From Verrucomicrobiota bacterium (GTDB taxonomy: Bacteria > Verrucomicrobiota > Verrucomicrobiia > Limisphaerales > UBA1319), in the NCBI GenBank assembly GCA_022711435.1, contig JAKLFB010000047.1, positions 1 through 40,080 of the forward strand: DNA of 40,080 nt. The letters are read 5' to 3'. Below the pieces are notes generated by a model. The model was not told the origin of the DNA. It did no database searches and worked only from the letters and a program-made list of their open reading frames with translations. The translations under genes and the position numbers were made by a program. How positions within the stretch are numbered: position 1 is the stretch's first letter; each line of letters starts with the position of its first letter. This document shows, in pieces, positions 22,926-31,890 of this stretch.

Positions 22926-23161
22926 TTTCGTGAGTCAGCTTCGTTTACAGCAAACGATATTTTGCATTCTGTTCGTCTGCGCGCCAGATATTTGCACAGG
23001 ATTCCACAGCAGTGAAAGACAAGACATCGCGATCCGGCAAAGCCGACGCCACGCCCATCCTCGCTCGGCCATCGACGGGGGCAGCACCCACATGGTGCGC
23101 TTCGTTGGCCCTGCGGCTTTTTCTCCTGGCAACCGCTGGCGGCAACTACCATCCTGTCTCC

Positions 23162-24922
23162 ATGCAATTGTTACATCCTCGTTGCCGGCACGCTTTGTTG
23201 GGAGCGATCCTGGCATTCCCAGTGTTGATGGCCGGCCAGGCCGCTCCAACGGAAGGCCGGCTGACCTTCGAGCCCGCGATCGCGCGCCCCGAGGTTTTCC
23301 AGCGGGTTGAAATCCGAGTCGAAGGAGCCCCGCCCGCCGAGAATCCATTCGATCCCGATGTCATCGCGCTGGACCTCGAGTCTGTCTCGCCCACCGGAAA
23401 ACGGACTCGAACGCCCGGCTTCTTCCATCGCGAGTTCACTCGAAAGCTCGAAGGAGGGCGCGAGGTCCTGGCTCGATCGGGGGAAGGGGCTTGGCGCGTC
23501 CGATGGCTCCCCCTCGAACCCGGCCGCCACCAGCTCGAGCTGTCCGCATCGGTCGGCGGCAAAGCCGTTGCACGCGCGAGCGCAGCCATCGAGGTCGTCC
23601 CCGGCCGGCGGCCGGGCCTGGTCCGCGTGAGCCGCCGGTCGGAACGGTATTTTCAACTCGACAACGAAACGCCCCTTTTCCTCAACGGCCTGTGCGCCTG
23701 CTGGCACGGGCCCCGGGGCACCCGCGATTACGACGACTGGCTCGATGCCTACCAGAGGTCGGGCATCAACTACATCCGCCTCTGGATGTGGCATCACGCG
23801 TTTGGCATCGAATGGGATCGCCAGGACAAGCTCCGATACCGTCTGGACAGCGCGTGGCAGCTGGACCATGTGATGGCCGAAGCCGAACGCCGCGGCATCT
23901 TTGTCATGCTCTGCCTCGATTACCACGGGATCTTCGAGGTGAAACCGGACTACTGGGGTGGGAACAACTTCTGGCCGCGCCATCCCTACAATGCCGTCAA
24001 CGGCGGTCCCTGCCAGACCCAGAACGACTTCTTCACGCATCTGGAAGCCCGCCGCCTCTACCAGAAGCGCCTCCGCTATCTGGTCGCCCGGTGGTCGGCC
24101 TTTCCCAACCTGCTGGCCTGGGAGTTCTTCAATGAGATCGACAATGAATACGCCTACCTGAAACACGACGACGTCGTGGCCTGGCACCGCGACCTCGGCC
24201 GCTACCTGCGATCGATCGATCCCGCCGCCCACCTCATCTCATCCAGCTTCACCGGCGGCAGCGAGCGCCCGGATCTGTTCGCCTTGCCTGAAATGGACTT
24301 CGTCCAATACCACTCCTATAATGAGAAACACCCGGCCCGAATGACCGCCGAAAAGACCGCCCGCTTCTTCCAGAAATACCGAAAACCCTTCTTCGTCAGC
24401 GAGTATGGAACCGATTGGCGGGGCTGGAAGCCGGACTCCGACCCGCATTTCCGGGCATTGCACCAGGCAGTCTGGAGCGGTGCGTTTGCCGGCGCGGCGG
24501 GCACAGGCATGACTTGGTGGTGGGAAAGCATCCACTCGGCTAACCTCTACCGGCACTGGTCCGCGCTGTCGGCCTTTCTCGACGGAACCGGCATGGCGGG
24601 GGCTGCCTTCAAGCCGGCCCGGTTTCAAGAAAATGCGGAATCGGTGATCCCCTTCGGGGTGGCAGGACCGGACGAAGCATTGGTCTGGTTGCTCGACCGG
24701 GACCACGACTGGCCTAACGGTGCGATGGAGGCCGAACCCGCCCCTGTCAAGGACGCAGCCGTCACCCTGCTCGACATGGCGAACGGACAATGGTCGGTGC
24801 AGTGGTGGGACACGCTCGAAGGCAAGCACGTCGCCGTGGGCGAGGCCGCCGTTGCCAACGGCGCCCTGCGCCTCGAGCCGCCCCCTTTCCGAGTCGATAT
24901 CGCGGCGCGCCTCCGCAAGTAG
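23162..24922 (+). CDS. Secreted GH5-like glycoside hydrolase with DUF5060-type N-terminal domain
   Basis: 586 residues from the ATG at 23162. Signal peptide (LLGAILAFPVLMAGQA). Residues ~30-135 form a beta-sandwich resembling DUF5060 (EPAIARPEVFQRVEIRVEG; PLEPGRHQLELSASVGG). Then comes a TIM barrel: FLNGLCACWHGPRGTRDYDD, GINYIRLWMWHH, WEFFNEIDNEY (acid/base E325) and FFVSEYGTDWRG (nucleophile E414), followed by WWWESIH and a short beta C-terminal domain. Clan GH-A retaining glycosidases have this pair of glutamates. Target probably a beta-linked plant or algal polysaccharide; the exact family (GH5 or a relative) cannot be fixed by eye. The frame extends 50 codons upstream but only the chosen start gives a signal peptide. 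No strong ribosome site. Confidence 0.8.
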   Translation: MQLLHPRCRHALLGAILAFPVLMAGQAAPTEGRLTFEPAIARPEVFQRVEIRVEGAPPAENPFDPDVIALDLESVSPTGKRTRTPGFFHREFTRKLEGGREVLARSGEGAWRVRWLPLEPGRHQLELSASVGGKAVARASAAIEVVPGRRPGLVRVSRRSERYFQLDNETPLFLNGLCACWHGPRGTRDYDDWLDAYQRSGINYIRLWMWHHAFGIEWDRQDKLRYRLDSAWQLDHVMAEAERRGIFVMLCLDYHGIFEVKPDYWGGNNFWPRHPYNAVNGGPCQTQNDFFTHLEARRLYQKRLRYLVARWSAFPNLLAWEFFNEIDNEYAYLKHDDVVAWHRDLGRYLRSIDPAAHLISSSFTGGSERPDLFALPEMDFVQYHSYNEKHPARMTAEKTARFFQKYRKPFFVSEYGTDWRGWKPDSDPHFRALHQAVWSGAFAGAAGTGMTWWWESIHSANLYRHWSALSAFLDGTGMAGAAFKPARFQENAESVIPFGVAGPDEALVWLLDRDHDWPNGAMEAEPAPVKDAAVTLLDMANGQWSVQWWDTLEGKHVAVGEAAVANGALRLEPPPFRVDIAARLRK

Positions 24923-25135
24923 GCCTCACCCCCCCGCTCGAGCCTCGCGGGGAGGGAGGGAAATCGGAGTCGGCTTGCAGGAGAAAAGGCGGCGTGCTGA
25001 CGAACTTGTTCGCCTGGTCGCCGATTCTTTTCTCCCTCGCCTCCATGGCAATGGAGGAGAGGGCCGGGGAGAGGAGGTCGTGCATTTTCTGTAACCCCTC
25101 CCCCTGGCCCCGCTCGTGCCTCGCGGGGCGAGGGA
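24921..25135. repeat. REP-3 family repeats between the GH5-like and Gfo/Idh/MocA genes
   Basis: Two similar palindromic segments in direct orientation (CCCGCTCGAGCCTCGCGGGG near 24934 and CCCCGCTCGTGCCTCGCGGG near 25109), each followed by GAGGG and A-rich sequence. They enclose an oppositely oriented segment (CCTCCATGGCAATGGAGG and flanks near 25040-25060). They match the segments at 10546-10650. A fourth dispersed element lies at about 25155-25190. There is no gene in 24923-25344. Confidence 0.65.
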
Positions 25136-25291
25136 ATCGAAAGTTGAGTGGCAAGAGATCGAGCGGCGCCCACGGAGTGGCCGTCCTACTCTTCGGCTGT
25201 CGGCTTACGGCATTCCGGTTCGTGTGATTCGCGGGATTCGCGGGCAACCTGCACTTCACGACCTTGCGCAGCATTTTGATTCTAAATCCCG

Positions 25292-25321
25292 TTGCCGGAG
25301 AACAGCCGGCAATGGTATAAC
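25292..25321 (+). promoter_or_regulatory. Promoter with overlapping palindrome, for the Gfo/Idh/MocA pair
   Basis: A perfect inverted repeat TTGCCGG-7 nt-CCGGCAA (25292-25312) overlaps a TTGCCG / 18 nt / TATAAC (25316-25321) promoter-like pair, 24 bp before the ATG at 25345. The position suggests an operator that would block RNA polymerase, but no regulator is encoded next to it. Confidence 0.5.
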
Positions 25322-25344
25322 CCGACGCATCCGCAACAAACGAT

Positions 25345-26604
25345 ATGAACACACCCATCCGCTCGACCGCTTCGGAATCCGCATCCGGTCTCAATCGGCG
25401 TCAGTTTTTGGCCAGCGCGGGCGCGACTGCGCTGTCGCTATCCGTCCTCCAGCCCGCCATGGCGGCCGGCGCCGCCAGCCCGGACAAGATCAAGCTGGGG
25501 CTGATCGGCTGTGGCGGCCGGGGCTCATGGATCGCGAACCTGTTCCAAAAACAGGGCGGCTACGACCTGGTCGCAGTGGCCGATTATTTCCCCGATCGCA
25601 CGGCCGCCGTCGGCCAGAAGCTCGGCATCCCTGAGTCCCGCCAGTACACGGGGCTGTCCGGGTACCGGCGGCTGCTCGAGCAGCCCGGGCTCGAAGCGGT
25701 CGCGATCGAGAGCCCTCCCTATTTTCATCCCGAGCAAGCCGCGATGGCGGTGGCGGCCGGCAAACACGTCTATGTGGCTAAACCGGTGGCCGTCGACGTC
25801 CCCGGCTGCCAGACCATCGCCCAGAGCGGCGAGCGCGCCCGAGACCGCAAGCTCTGTTTCCTGGTCGATTTCCAGACTCGAGCCGACTCCTTCTACATCG
25901 AGGCGATCCGGCGGCTGCACCAGGGCGATCTGGGCCAGCTGGTCTTTGGCGAGGCGATCTACCACGCCGAATGCCCCTTCCGATCCAAGTACAAATACCT
26001 CGAGACCGATCCTGCCAACCCGGAGAACCGCTTGCGCGCCTGGGGGCTGGACCGCGTGCTTTCCGGGGACATCATCGTCGAGCAGAACATCCATACCCTG
26101 GACGTCATGAGCTGGATCATGGACCAGGCCCCCGAATACGCGGTGGGAACCGGAGGGCGCAAGGTCCGCAAGTTCGGTGATTGCTGCGATTATTTCGCCC
26201 TGCTGTTCCAGTACCCCAACCAGGTCGGCATCACGTTCAGTTCCCGCCAGATCGTCGGGCACGGCACGCAGCCCGATGGGATTCGGAACCGGATGTTCGG
26301 CAGCCAGGGCGTCCTCGAGACCGCTTATGGCGGCCAGGTCATGATCCGGGGAGAAAAATTCTTCGATGGCGGCCGGTCGCCCGGCATCTACCAGGAAGGC
26401 GCCGTCGCCAACATCGCCGCCTTCCACCGGAGCATCCGCGAGGGAGATTGTCAGAACCTGACCGTTGCGCCGAGCGTTCGGAGCAATCTGGTGTCCATCC
26501 TCGGCCGGACCGCCGCCTATCAGCCCGGCCAGGTCGTCACCTGGGATGACCTGCTTCGGCGCAACGAGAAGCTCGAGTTCGATGTTCGCGGCATGAAAGG
26601 CTGA
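25345..26604 (+). CDS. Tat-exported Gfo/Idh/MocA-family oxidoreductase (copy 1)
   Basis: 419 residues. Twin-arginine signal (LNRRQFLASAGATALSLSVL, cleavage near MAAGAAS). Rossmann start IKLGLIGCGGRGSWIANLF (about 50-68), then VAVADYFPDR, AIESPPYFHPEQA and HVYVAKPVAVDVPGCQT. The usual E-K-P is A-K-P here, but the lysine is kept. The C-terminal part has HAECPFRSKYKYLE and NIHTLDVMSWIMDQ. Probable NAD(P)-dependent dehydrogenase or glycoside-active enzyme of the exported subfamily common in Planctomycetes and Verrucomicrobia; substrate unknown. The second Gfo gene starts 23 bp after its stop, so the two form an operon. Confidence 0.87.
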   Translation: MNTPIRSTASESASGLNRRQFLASAGATALSLSVLQPAMAAGAASPDKIKLGLIGCGGRGSWIANLFQKQGGYDLVAVADYFPDRTAAVGQKLGIPESRQYTGLSGYRRLLEQPGLEAVAIESPPYFHPEQAAMAVAAGKHVYVAKPVAVDVPGCQTIAQSGERARDRKLCFLVDFQTRADSFYIEAIRRLHQGDLGQLVFGEAIYHAECPFRSKYKYLETDPANPENRLRAWGLDRVLSGDIIVEQNIHTLDVMSWIMDQAPEYAVGTGGRKVRKFGDCCDYFALLFQYPNQVGITFSSRQIVGHGTQPDGIRNRMFGSQGVLETAYGGQVMIRGEKFFDGGRSPGIYQEGAVANIAAFHRSIREGDCQNLTVAPSVRSNLVSILGRTAAYQPGQVVTWDDLLRRNEKLEFDVRGMKG

Positions 26605-26627
26605 CCCGTCCCCTGCCCCGCCCACCC

Positions 26628-27905
26628 ATGAATCCACTCTCACGCCGCCGGTTTTTGCGGGTCGGCGCAGCCGCCCTCGCCGCCCCCCAGGTGTTGCCTG
26701 CCCGCCTCCTCGGCGCCGATGCGCCCAGCAAGAAGATCACGGTCGGCTTCATCGGGACCGGCGACCATGGCACGTCGTGGAATCTCCGCCGCTATCTCAA
26801 TCAGCCCGACGCGCGGGTCCTGATGGTCTGCGATGTCGATGCCGCCCGCCGGCAGCGGGCCAAGTCGATCGTCGATGAGCAATACCTCAGCCGGGATTGC
26901 CGGGCAACCGGCGACTTCCGCGATGTCCTCGCTCGCCCCGACATCGATGCGGTCATGATCTCGACCCCCGACCATTGGCATACCCTGATCAGCGTGATGG
27001 CGCTCCGGGCCGGCAAAGATGTCCAGTGCGAGAAGCCCACCCTCACGATCGATGAAGGCAAGCTCCTCATCGGGACCGTCCGGCGCCTGCGGCGCGTGTT
27101 CCAGACCAGCACCGAGGACCGGTCCATCCCCGTGTATCACCGGATGGCTGAGCTGGTGCGGAACGGGCGCATCGGCCGGCTCCAGAAGATCGAGGTCATC
27201 CTCCCCCAACAGCCGAATGTTCCCGGCGACCCCACCCCCCAGCCGGTGCCCCCGGAGCTGGATTGGGACATGTGGCTCGGACCGGCCCCCTTCGCCCCCT
27301 ACACCAAGGACCGCGTCCATTTCAACTTCCGCTGGATCTGGGATTACTCGGGGGGCATCATCTGCGATTGGGGCACCCACCTCTTCGACACCGCCCAATG
27401 GGCCAACGACACCGAGCACAGCGGCCCGATCGAAATCGAGGGAGCCGGCACCCATTGGGAGGGCGGCCTCTACAACACGGTCAAGGAGTACGACGTCACT
27501 TTCCGATACGCCAATGGCGTCGTCATGACCTGCAAGCCCGGCAACCCCAGCATCAAGTTCATCGGGGCCGATGGCTGGGTCGGCAACCGCGGCTGGCGCG
27601 GCGAGCTCGAGGCCAGCTCGCCCGAGATCCTCAACGCCAAGCTCGGCCCCGGCGATCTCCGCCTCTACACCAACCCGGCCGGCGAACACCGCGATTTCCT
27701 CGATTGCGTCAAAACCCGCAAAGACCCCTACTTCCCCGTCGAGATCGGGCACCGGGTCTCGACGGTTTGCCACCTGGCCAACATCGCCATCCGGCTCGGA
27801 CGCAAGCTGCGCTGGGATCCAGCGGCCGAGCGTTTCATCGACGATTCCGGCGCCGACGTCCTCCGCTCCCGCCCATTGCGCAGTCCCTGGAAATGGGAGG
27901 CGTGA
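26628..27905 (+). CDS. Tat-exported Gfo/Idh/MocA-family oxidoreductase (copy 2)
   Basis: 425 residues. Tat signal (SRRRFLRVGAAALAAPQVLP). Seen: ITVGFIGTGDHGTSWNLRRY (nucleotide-binding), MVCDVDAARR, VMISTPDHWHTLISVMALRA, VQCEKPTLTIDEGKLL (canonical E-K-P), FQTSTEDRSI and IWDYSGGIICDWGTHLFDTA. It differs strongly from the upstream copy and belongs to the separate subfamily with the WDYSGG and DWGTH motifs. The pair probably acts in sequence on a periplasmic sugar derivative. No separate promoter is seen, and the 23-bp gap indicates cotranscription. Confidence 0.88.
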   Translation: MNPLSRRRFLRVGAAALAAPQVLPARLLGADAPSKKITVGFIGTGDHGTSWNLRRYLNQPDARVLMVCDVDAARRQRAKSIVDEQYLSRDCRATGDFRDVLARPDIDAVMISTPDHWHTLISVMALRAGKDVQCEKPTLTIDEGKLLIGTVRRLRRVFQTSTEDRSIPVYHRMAELVRNGRIGRLQKIEVILPQQPNVPGDPTPQPVPPELDWDMWLGPAPFAPYTKDRVHFNFRWIWDYSGGIICDWGTHLFDTAQWANDTEHSGPIEIEGAGTHWEGGLYNTVKEYDVTFRYANGVVMTCKPGNPSIKFIGADGWVGNRGWRGELEASSPEILNAKLGPGDLRLYTNPAGEHRDFLDCVKTRKDPYFPVEIGHRVSTVCHLANIAIRLGRKLRWDPAAERFIDDSGADVLRSRPLRSPWKWEA

Positions 27906-27966
27906 CGGATCTTCGGTCTCTCGTTATCGACGGATCGTCCGATCAAACCGGGATAAGATATAGAGT

Positions 27967-27991
27967 GACAGGTTCATTGTTCTGACCTGTC
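27967..27991. terminator. Inverted repeat after the Gfo/Idh/MocA pair
   Basis: GACAGGT, 11-nt loop, ACCTGTC, about 60 bp past the stop. There is no U-run, so it is at best a weak terminator. It may instead be a binding site upstream of the propeller gene. A consensus TTGACA at 28069-28074 follows, with only a poor -10. Confidence 0.35.
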
Positions 27992-28104
27992 GCCGGCTTG
28001 GTTCAACCGCTGGAGCCCTCCGTCCTTCTCTCGCCCACAACGCGCCGGAAAAGCGGGCATGGCTCCGATTGACAATCATTCTTTTCTTGTCACATTCAGC
28101 ACCG

Positions 28105-29703
28105 ATGAACAACGACCCTGAACGCCCTCGGCGCATGCGTTGGTGGTGCCCTGCGGCGATGATCCTTCTTGCGCTGGGCGCATGGGCATGGCTTCGCGCC
28201 GCCGAAACCGGTTACGGCGAATTCATCGCGGCGCTCATCCTGATCCTCACCGTCTTTGGCCTCGGATTCTGGTACATCTTCCTCACGGGATTGCGCTGGC
28301 GGACCCGGTTCCTGCTGACGGGAGCGGCGGTGGCGGCCATCGCCAGCATCGTCCTCGGGCTGTGGAAGTATACACGAATCGACGGATCGATCGGCGGCTC
28401 GGGCTTGCCGCGGCTCGCCTGGAAATGGTCGCCGCCTCGGGACGCTGCGGCAGGCGCACTGGTGGTGGCATTCAAACCGGCAGCGATGGATGCGATCGGG
28501 AACGTGTCATTCCCACAGTTTTTAGGCCCCGATCGGTCGGGGATCGTTCACGGAGTCACCCTCGAGCGCGATTGGAGCATCTCGCCGCCGCGGGAGCTAT
28601 GGCGGCGGCCTGTCGGAGTCGGGTGGTCGGCCTTCGCGGTTTCCGGCGGCCGGGCGATTACCCAGGAGCAGCGGGGCGAGCAGGAGTTGACGGTGGCCTA
28701 CGATCTGGCGACCGGGAATCCAGTTTGGGCCCACACGAACCGGGTGCGTTTCCGCGAAGCCTCGGGAGGCGATGGCCCGCGAGCCACGCCGACCGTGCGC
28801 GACGGCAAGGTCTATGTGATGGGGGCCACGGGCATCCTGGACTGCCTCGACGAAAACACAGGCAACCGGGTCTGGACGCGCGATGTTTTGCGGGAATACA
28901 ACCTCCAGAACATCATTTGGGGCAAAAGTTGTTCGCCCCTGCTCGTCGGCCGGCTGGTGGTGGTCACCGGCGGTAAAGAAAGAGAAAAAAGCCTGTTAGC
29001 TTTCGCAGCCGAAAATGGCGAACCCGTCTGGCAATCGGGCCGCGACTGCGCCAGCTACTCTTCCGCTGCGGTGGCGACGCTGGGCGGGCAGCCGCAAATC
29101 CTCATCGTCAATGGCCACAGCGTCACGGGACACCATCCGGCCGACGGCCGGATCCTGTGGGAATACCCATGGCCGGGCAACGAAGCCAAGGTCGCTCAGC
29201 CACTGCCCCTGGAACCGAACCTGGTCCTGGTGGCGACGGGCTACGGCATTGGGGGTTCCTTGCTCCGGATCGAGCCCGCGGCGGCGGAACAGTGGACGGT
29301 GACGGAGCTGTGGAAGAACCGGAACTTGAAGCCCAAGTTTTCGAGCCCTGTGCGGCGAGGCAATTACGTGTATGGCCTCGATGACGGCATCCTGGTCTGC
29401 TTGGATTGGCTCACAGGCAAGCGGGTATGGAAAGAAGGCAAGTATGGCTACGGGCAAATCCTGCTTGTGGAAGATGTATTGCTGATCCAATCCGAAGCTG
29501 GCGACGTGGTGCTGGCCGAGGCCGCGCCCGATGGACATCGCGAGCTGGCCCGCCTGCCCGCTCTCCCAAGCAAGACGTGGAACAACCCCGTGCTTGCCGG
29601 GGACCTGCTCCTGGTCCGGAACGACCTGGAAGCCGCCTGCTACCGCCTCCCCCTTGCGACCGGGGGCGCCTCCACAAGGCCAGCGGCCAACGCATCGCAT
29701 TAA
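28105..29703 (+). CDS. Membrane-anchored PQQ-like (outer-membrane BamB/quinoprotein-type) beta-propeller protein
   Basis: 532 residues from the ATG at 28105. Three membrane segments at the N-terminus (about 12-30 CPAAMILLALGAWAWLRA; 38-60 FIAALILILTVFGLGFWYIF; 65-85 TRFLLTGAAVAAIASIVLGL) anchor an extracytoplasmic propeller. Its repeats include VAYDLATGNPVW, LDCLDENTGNRVWTRD, LLAFAAENGEPVWQ, NGHSVTGHHPADGRILWEYP and LDWLTGKRVWKEGKYG. FPQFLGPDRSGIV is the opening typical of PQQ-like domain proteins in these phyla. The dehydrogenase PQQ ligands cannot be assigned by eye, so it is probably a binding protein. The C-terminal ~15 residues (ATGGASTRPAANASH) are low complexity and run into the GH43 remnant, so the true end may be altered. 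Confidence 0.82.
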   Translation: MNNDPERPRRMRWWCPAAMILLALGAWAWLRAAETGYGEFIAALILILTVFGLGFWYIFLTGLRWRTRFLLTGAAVAAIASIVLGLWKYTRIDGSIGGSGLPRLAWKWSPPRDAAAGALVVAFKPAAMDAIGNVSFPQFLGPDRSGIVHGVTLERDWSISPPRELWRRPVGVGWSAFAVSGGRAITQEQRGEQELTVAYDLATGNPVWAHTNRVRFREASGGDGPRATPTVRDGKVYVMGATGILDCLDENTGNRVWTRDVLREYNLQNIIWGKSCSPLLVGRLVVVTGGKEREKSLLAFAAENGEPVWQSGRDCASYSSAAVATLGGQPQILIVNGHSVTGHHPADGRILWEYPWPGNEAKVAQPLPLEPNLVLVATGYGIGGSLLRIEPAAAEQWTVTELWKNRNLKPKFSSPVRRGNYVYGLDDGILVCLDWLTGKRVWKEGKYGYGQILLVEDVLLIQSEAGDVVLAEAAPDGHRELARLPALPSKTWNNPVLAGDLLLVRNDLEAACYRLPLATGGASTRPAANASH

Positions 29704-29759
29704 CGCCGCTGCGAGCCATTGGCTCGGTGGGGCCGGAGGCCTCTGGATTGGGAGCAGCC

Positions 29760-30262
29760 CTTAAAGAGCACGATTGGGAGCACGGCTCTGTCGTCTTCCG
29801 GCCGGGCCAGCCGCACGTGTGGGCGCCCGATGTCTGGCGGGATCCGGCCTCGGGGCGTTTCTATCTCTACTATACCGTCAACCAGACCGTGGGCGTGGCC
29901 GAGGCCGACGCACCGCGAGGGCCGTTCCAAGTGGTTCGCAAGTTTATCGACAGCGCCATCGATGCGCATCTATTCCGCGATGATGACGGGTCGCTATATC
30001 TTTACTATGTCCAGTTGCCCGGGTTCCGCATCAGCGTGCAGCCGATGGCGAGCCCCACCCAGCCCCGGGGCGAGCCGCGAGCCATTCTCTGGCCGGAGTC
30101 CGAACGGGAAAAGCGCGCGGGCCATGTCACGGAAGGTCCGTGGATGATCAAACGCCAGAGCCGCTACTATCTCCTGTACAGCGGTTCGGGGGCGGACACG
30201 CCCGATTATGCGGTCGGTTATGCGGTGGCGGATCATCCGCTCGGGCCGTTCACGCGCGCTGC
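29760..30262 (+). pseudogene. Internal fragment of a GH43-like glycosidase
   Basis: In the frame starting at 29406 (+) the sequence becomes protein-like at EHDWEHGSVVF. It continues PHVWAPDVWRDPASGRFYLY, VGVAEADAPRGPFQ, IDSAIDAHLFRDDDGSLYLY, EGPWMIKRQSRYYLLYSGSG and DHPLGPFTRA. These are central motifs of five-bladed GH43 arabinosidases/xylosidases, including the DAHLFRDDDG metal/acid region. The N-terminal DPxxI catalytic segment and the C-terminal blades are missing. After 30262 the reading continues in another frame as an FAD oxidoreductase. A dead piece left by two deletions. Confidence 0.75.
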
Positions 30263-30264
30263 TC

Positions 30265-31503
30265 GGCCTGCCGAAAGAGCCGCTGGACACGGGGGAATAC
30301 GACCTGGTGGTGGTCGGAGGCGGAATGGCGGGTTGCTGCGCGGCCATCAGCGCAGCTCGGCTCGGCTGCAAGGTGGCCCTGATCCACGATCGGCCCGTTC
30401 TGAGCGGGAACAACAGCTCCGAGGTGCGCGTCGGGCTCTCGGGCCTCATTCATCAACCACCTTATCCGCGCCTGGGCGACCTCGTCGAGGAGTTGGGCTC
30501 GATCGGTCACTGGAGCCTTTACCAAGCCAATCAGGCTCCGGACTTGCCGCGCAGCAAGGAAGTCCTGGCCATCATCCAACGGCACCCCGAGAAGAAAATT
30601 CACAATGCCGGTCCCGCGTCGAACTACGAGGACGAAAAGAAAATCGCGCTGGCCGGGGCCGAAAAGAATCTCACTCTTTACCTCAGCACCCGCGCCAACA
30701 GCGTCGTCATGGAAGGAAACCGCATCCGTGCGGTCATCGCGCAGGACATCCGGACGGGCCAGGTACGGAAGTTCAGCGCCCGGCTTGTGGCCGATTGCAC
30801 CGGCGACGGCGCCATCGGCGCGCTCGCCGGTGCGGACTTCGCTTACGGCCGGGAATCCCGGGCCGAGTATGGCGAGGAAAGCGCGCCGCTGGAGAAAGAC
30901 GAGATGGTCATGGGCACCTCGGTGCAGTGGTATGCGGAAGAGAACCCTGAGCCCTCCGTCTTTCCGGAATGCCCCTGGGCGGTGCGCTTCGACGAGAAGA
31001 GCTGCGTCCAGGCCACCCGCGGAGACTGGGATTGGGAGACCGGGTTCCATCAGAACCACGTGACTCAGATCGAGCAGATCTGCGATTACGGCCTCCGTGT
31101 CGTATTCGGCAACTGGGCGGTTCTGAAGAACCATCCCAGGTTCAGGGATGAGTTCGCGCGCCAGCAACTGAAGTGGGTGGCGCATATCGGAGGCAAGCGC
31201 GAATCCAGGCGCCTGCTCGGCGATGTCGTGCTCCGACAACAGGACATCGTCGAAGCCAGGCCGTTCCCGGACGCTTCCGTCACGACCACATGGACGATCG
31301 ACCTGCATTATCCCAAGGAACCTCTGTGCGCGTACGACGCGTTCCGCTCGGAGGCCCGTAACATCCAGATCAGTCACTATCCGTTCCCGTATCGCTGTTT
31401 CTACTCGCGGAACATCGAGAACCTGATGATGGCGGGCCGGAACATCAGCGTGACGCATGTGGCGCTGGGGACCGTTCGCGTGATGCGTCCGCTCCAACCA
31501 TGA
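30265..31503 (+). pseudogene. FAD-dependent oxidoreductase (FAD_oxidored type), truncated at both ends
   Basis: About 410 residues in the frame that the start codon at 30208 opens. Seen: the dinucleotide fold EYDLVVVGGGMAGCCAAISA, HDRPVLSGNNSSEVRVGLSG, ADCTGDGAIGALAGADF and IENLMMAGRNISVTHVALGT with VRVMR. These are the landmarks of the FAD_oxidored (PF12831-like) family. The coding sequence is joined upstream to a GH43 fragment in a different frame and lacks its native start and leader. It stops just after VRVMR, where the family normally goes on with a second FAD-contact segment (about 100 or more residues). Expressed, if at all, as a non-functional stump. Confidence 0.75.
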
Positions 31504-31589
31504 CCTCAGTCAAGCAGGGCAAGCTCCGGCCACGGGTCAGGCTCCGGCACCGGCACAAGCTGGAAAACGGCTGGCGCCTCGAGGACGGG

Positions 31590-31820
31590 GAGGGTGTTCC
31601 TGGCCAAGACGCCGGAGACGTTCGTTCACGACGCCGACGGCAACCTGATGCAGGACGGGCATTGGACGTATACCTGGGACGGCGAGAACCGGCTGGTGAC
31701 GATGGAGGCGCTGAGCACGGTGCCGGCGGCGGCGAAACTGCGTGTGGAGTTTGAGTATGACTGGCGGGGGCAGCGGATTGGGAAGACGGTGAAATCGGGC
31801 GCTGATTTCTCGAACATTGT
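31590..31820 (+). pseudogene. RHS/YD-repeat protein fragment
   Basis: In the frame of 31594 the text TPETFVHDADGNLMQDGHWT, YTWDGENRLVTMEALS and RVEFEYDWRGQRIGKTVKSG is a typical RHS repeat stretch (Y-D-x-x-G-N-L, D-G-E-N-R-L, Y-D-x-x-G-x-R-I). The rest of what is normally a protein of over 1000 residues is absent. It lies between the truncated FAD gene and the 3' end of the WYL regulator. Sequence between 31504 and 31590 is not assignable. Confidence 0.75.
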
Positions 31821-31890
31821 TTATTCGCATAAATTGGTTGCGCCGGTGCCGCAGTCAGATCGCGTTCTCAAACAGTTCATGAACTGGCTA

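Noticed and set aside
29406..30950. One 514-residue protein
   Set aside because: Only the middle (29760-30262) is protein-like; before and after it the frame is a shadow of the propeller and FAD genes.
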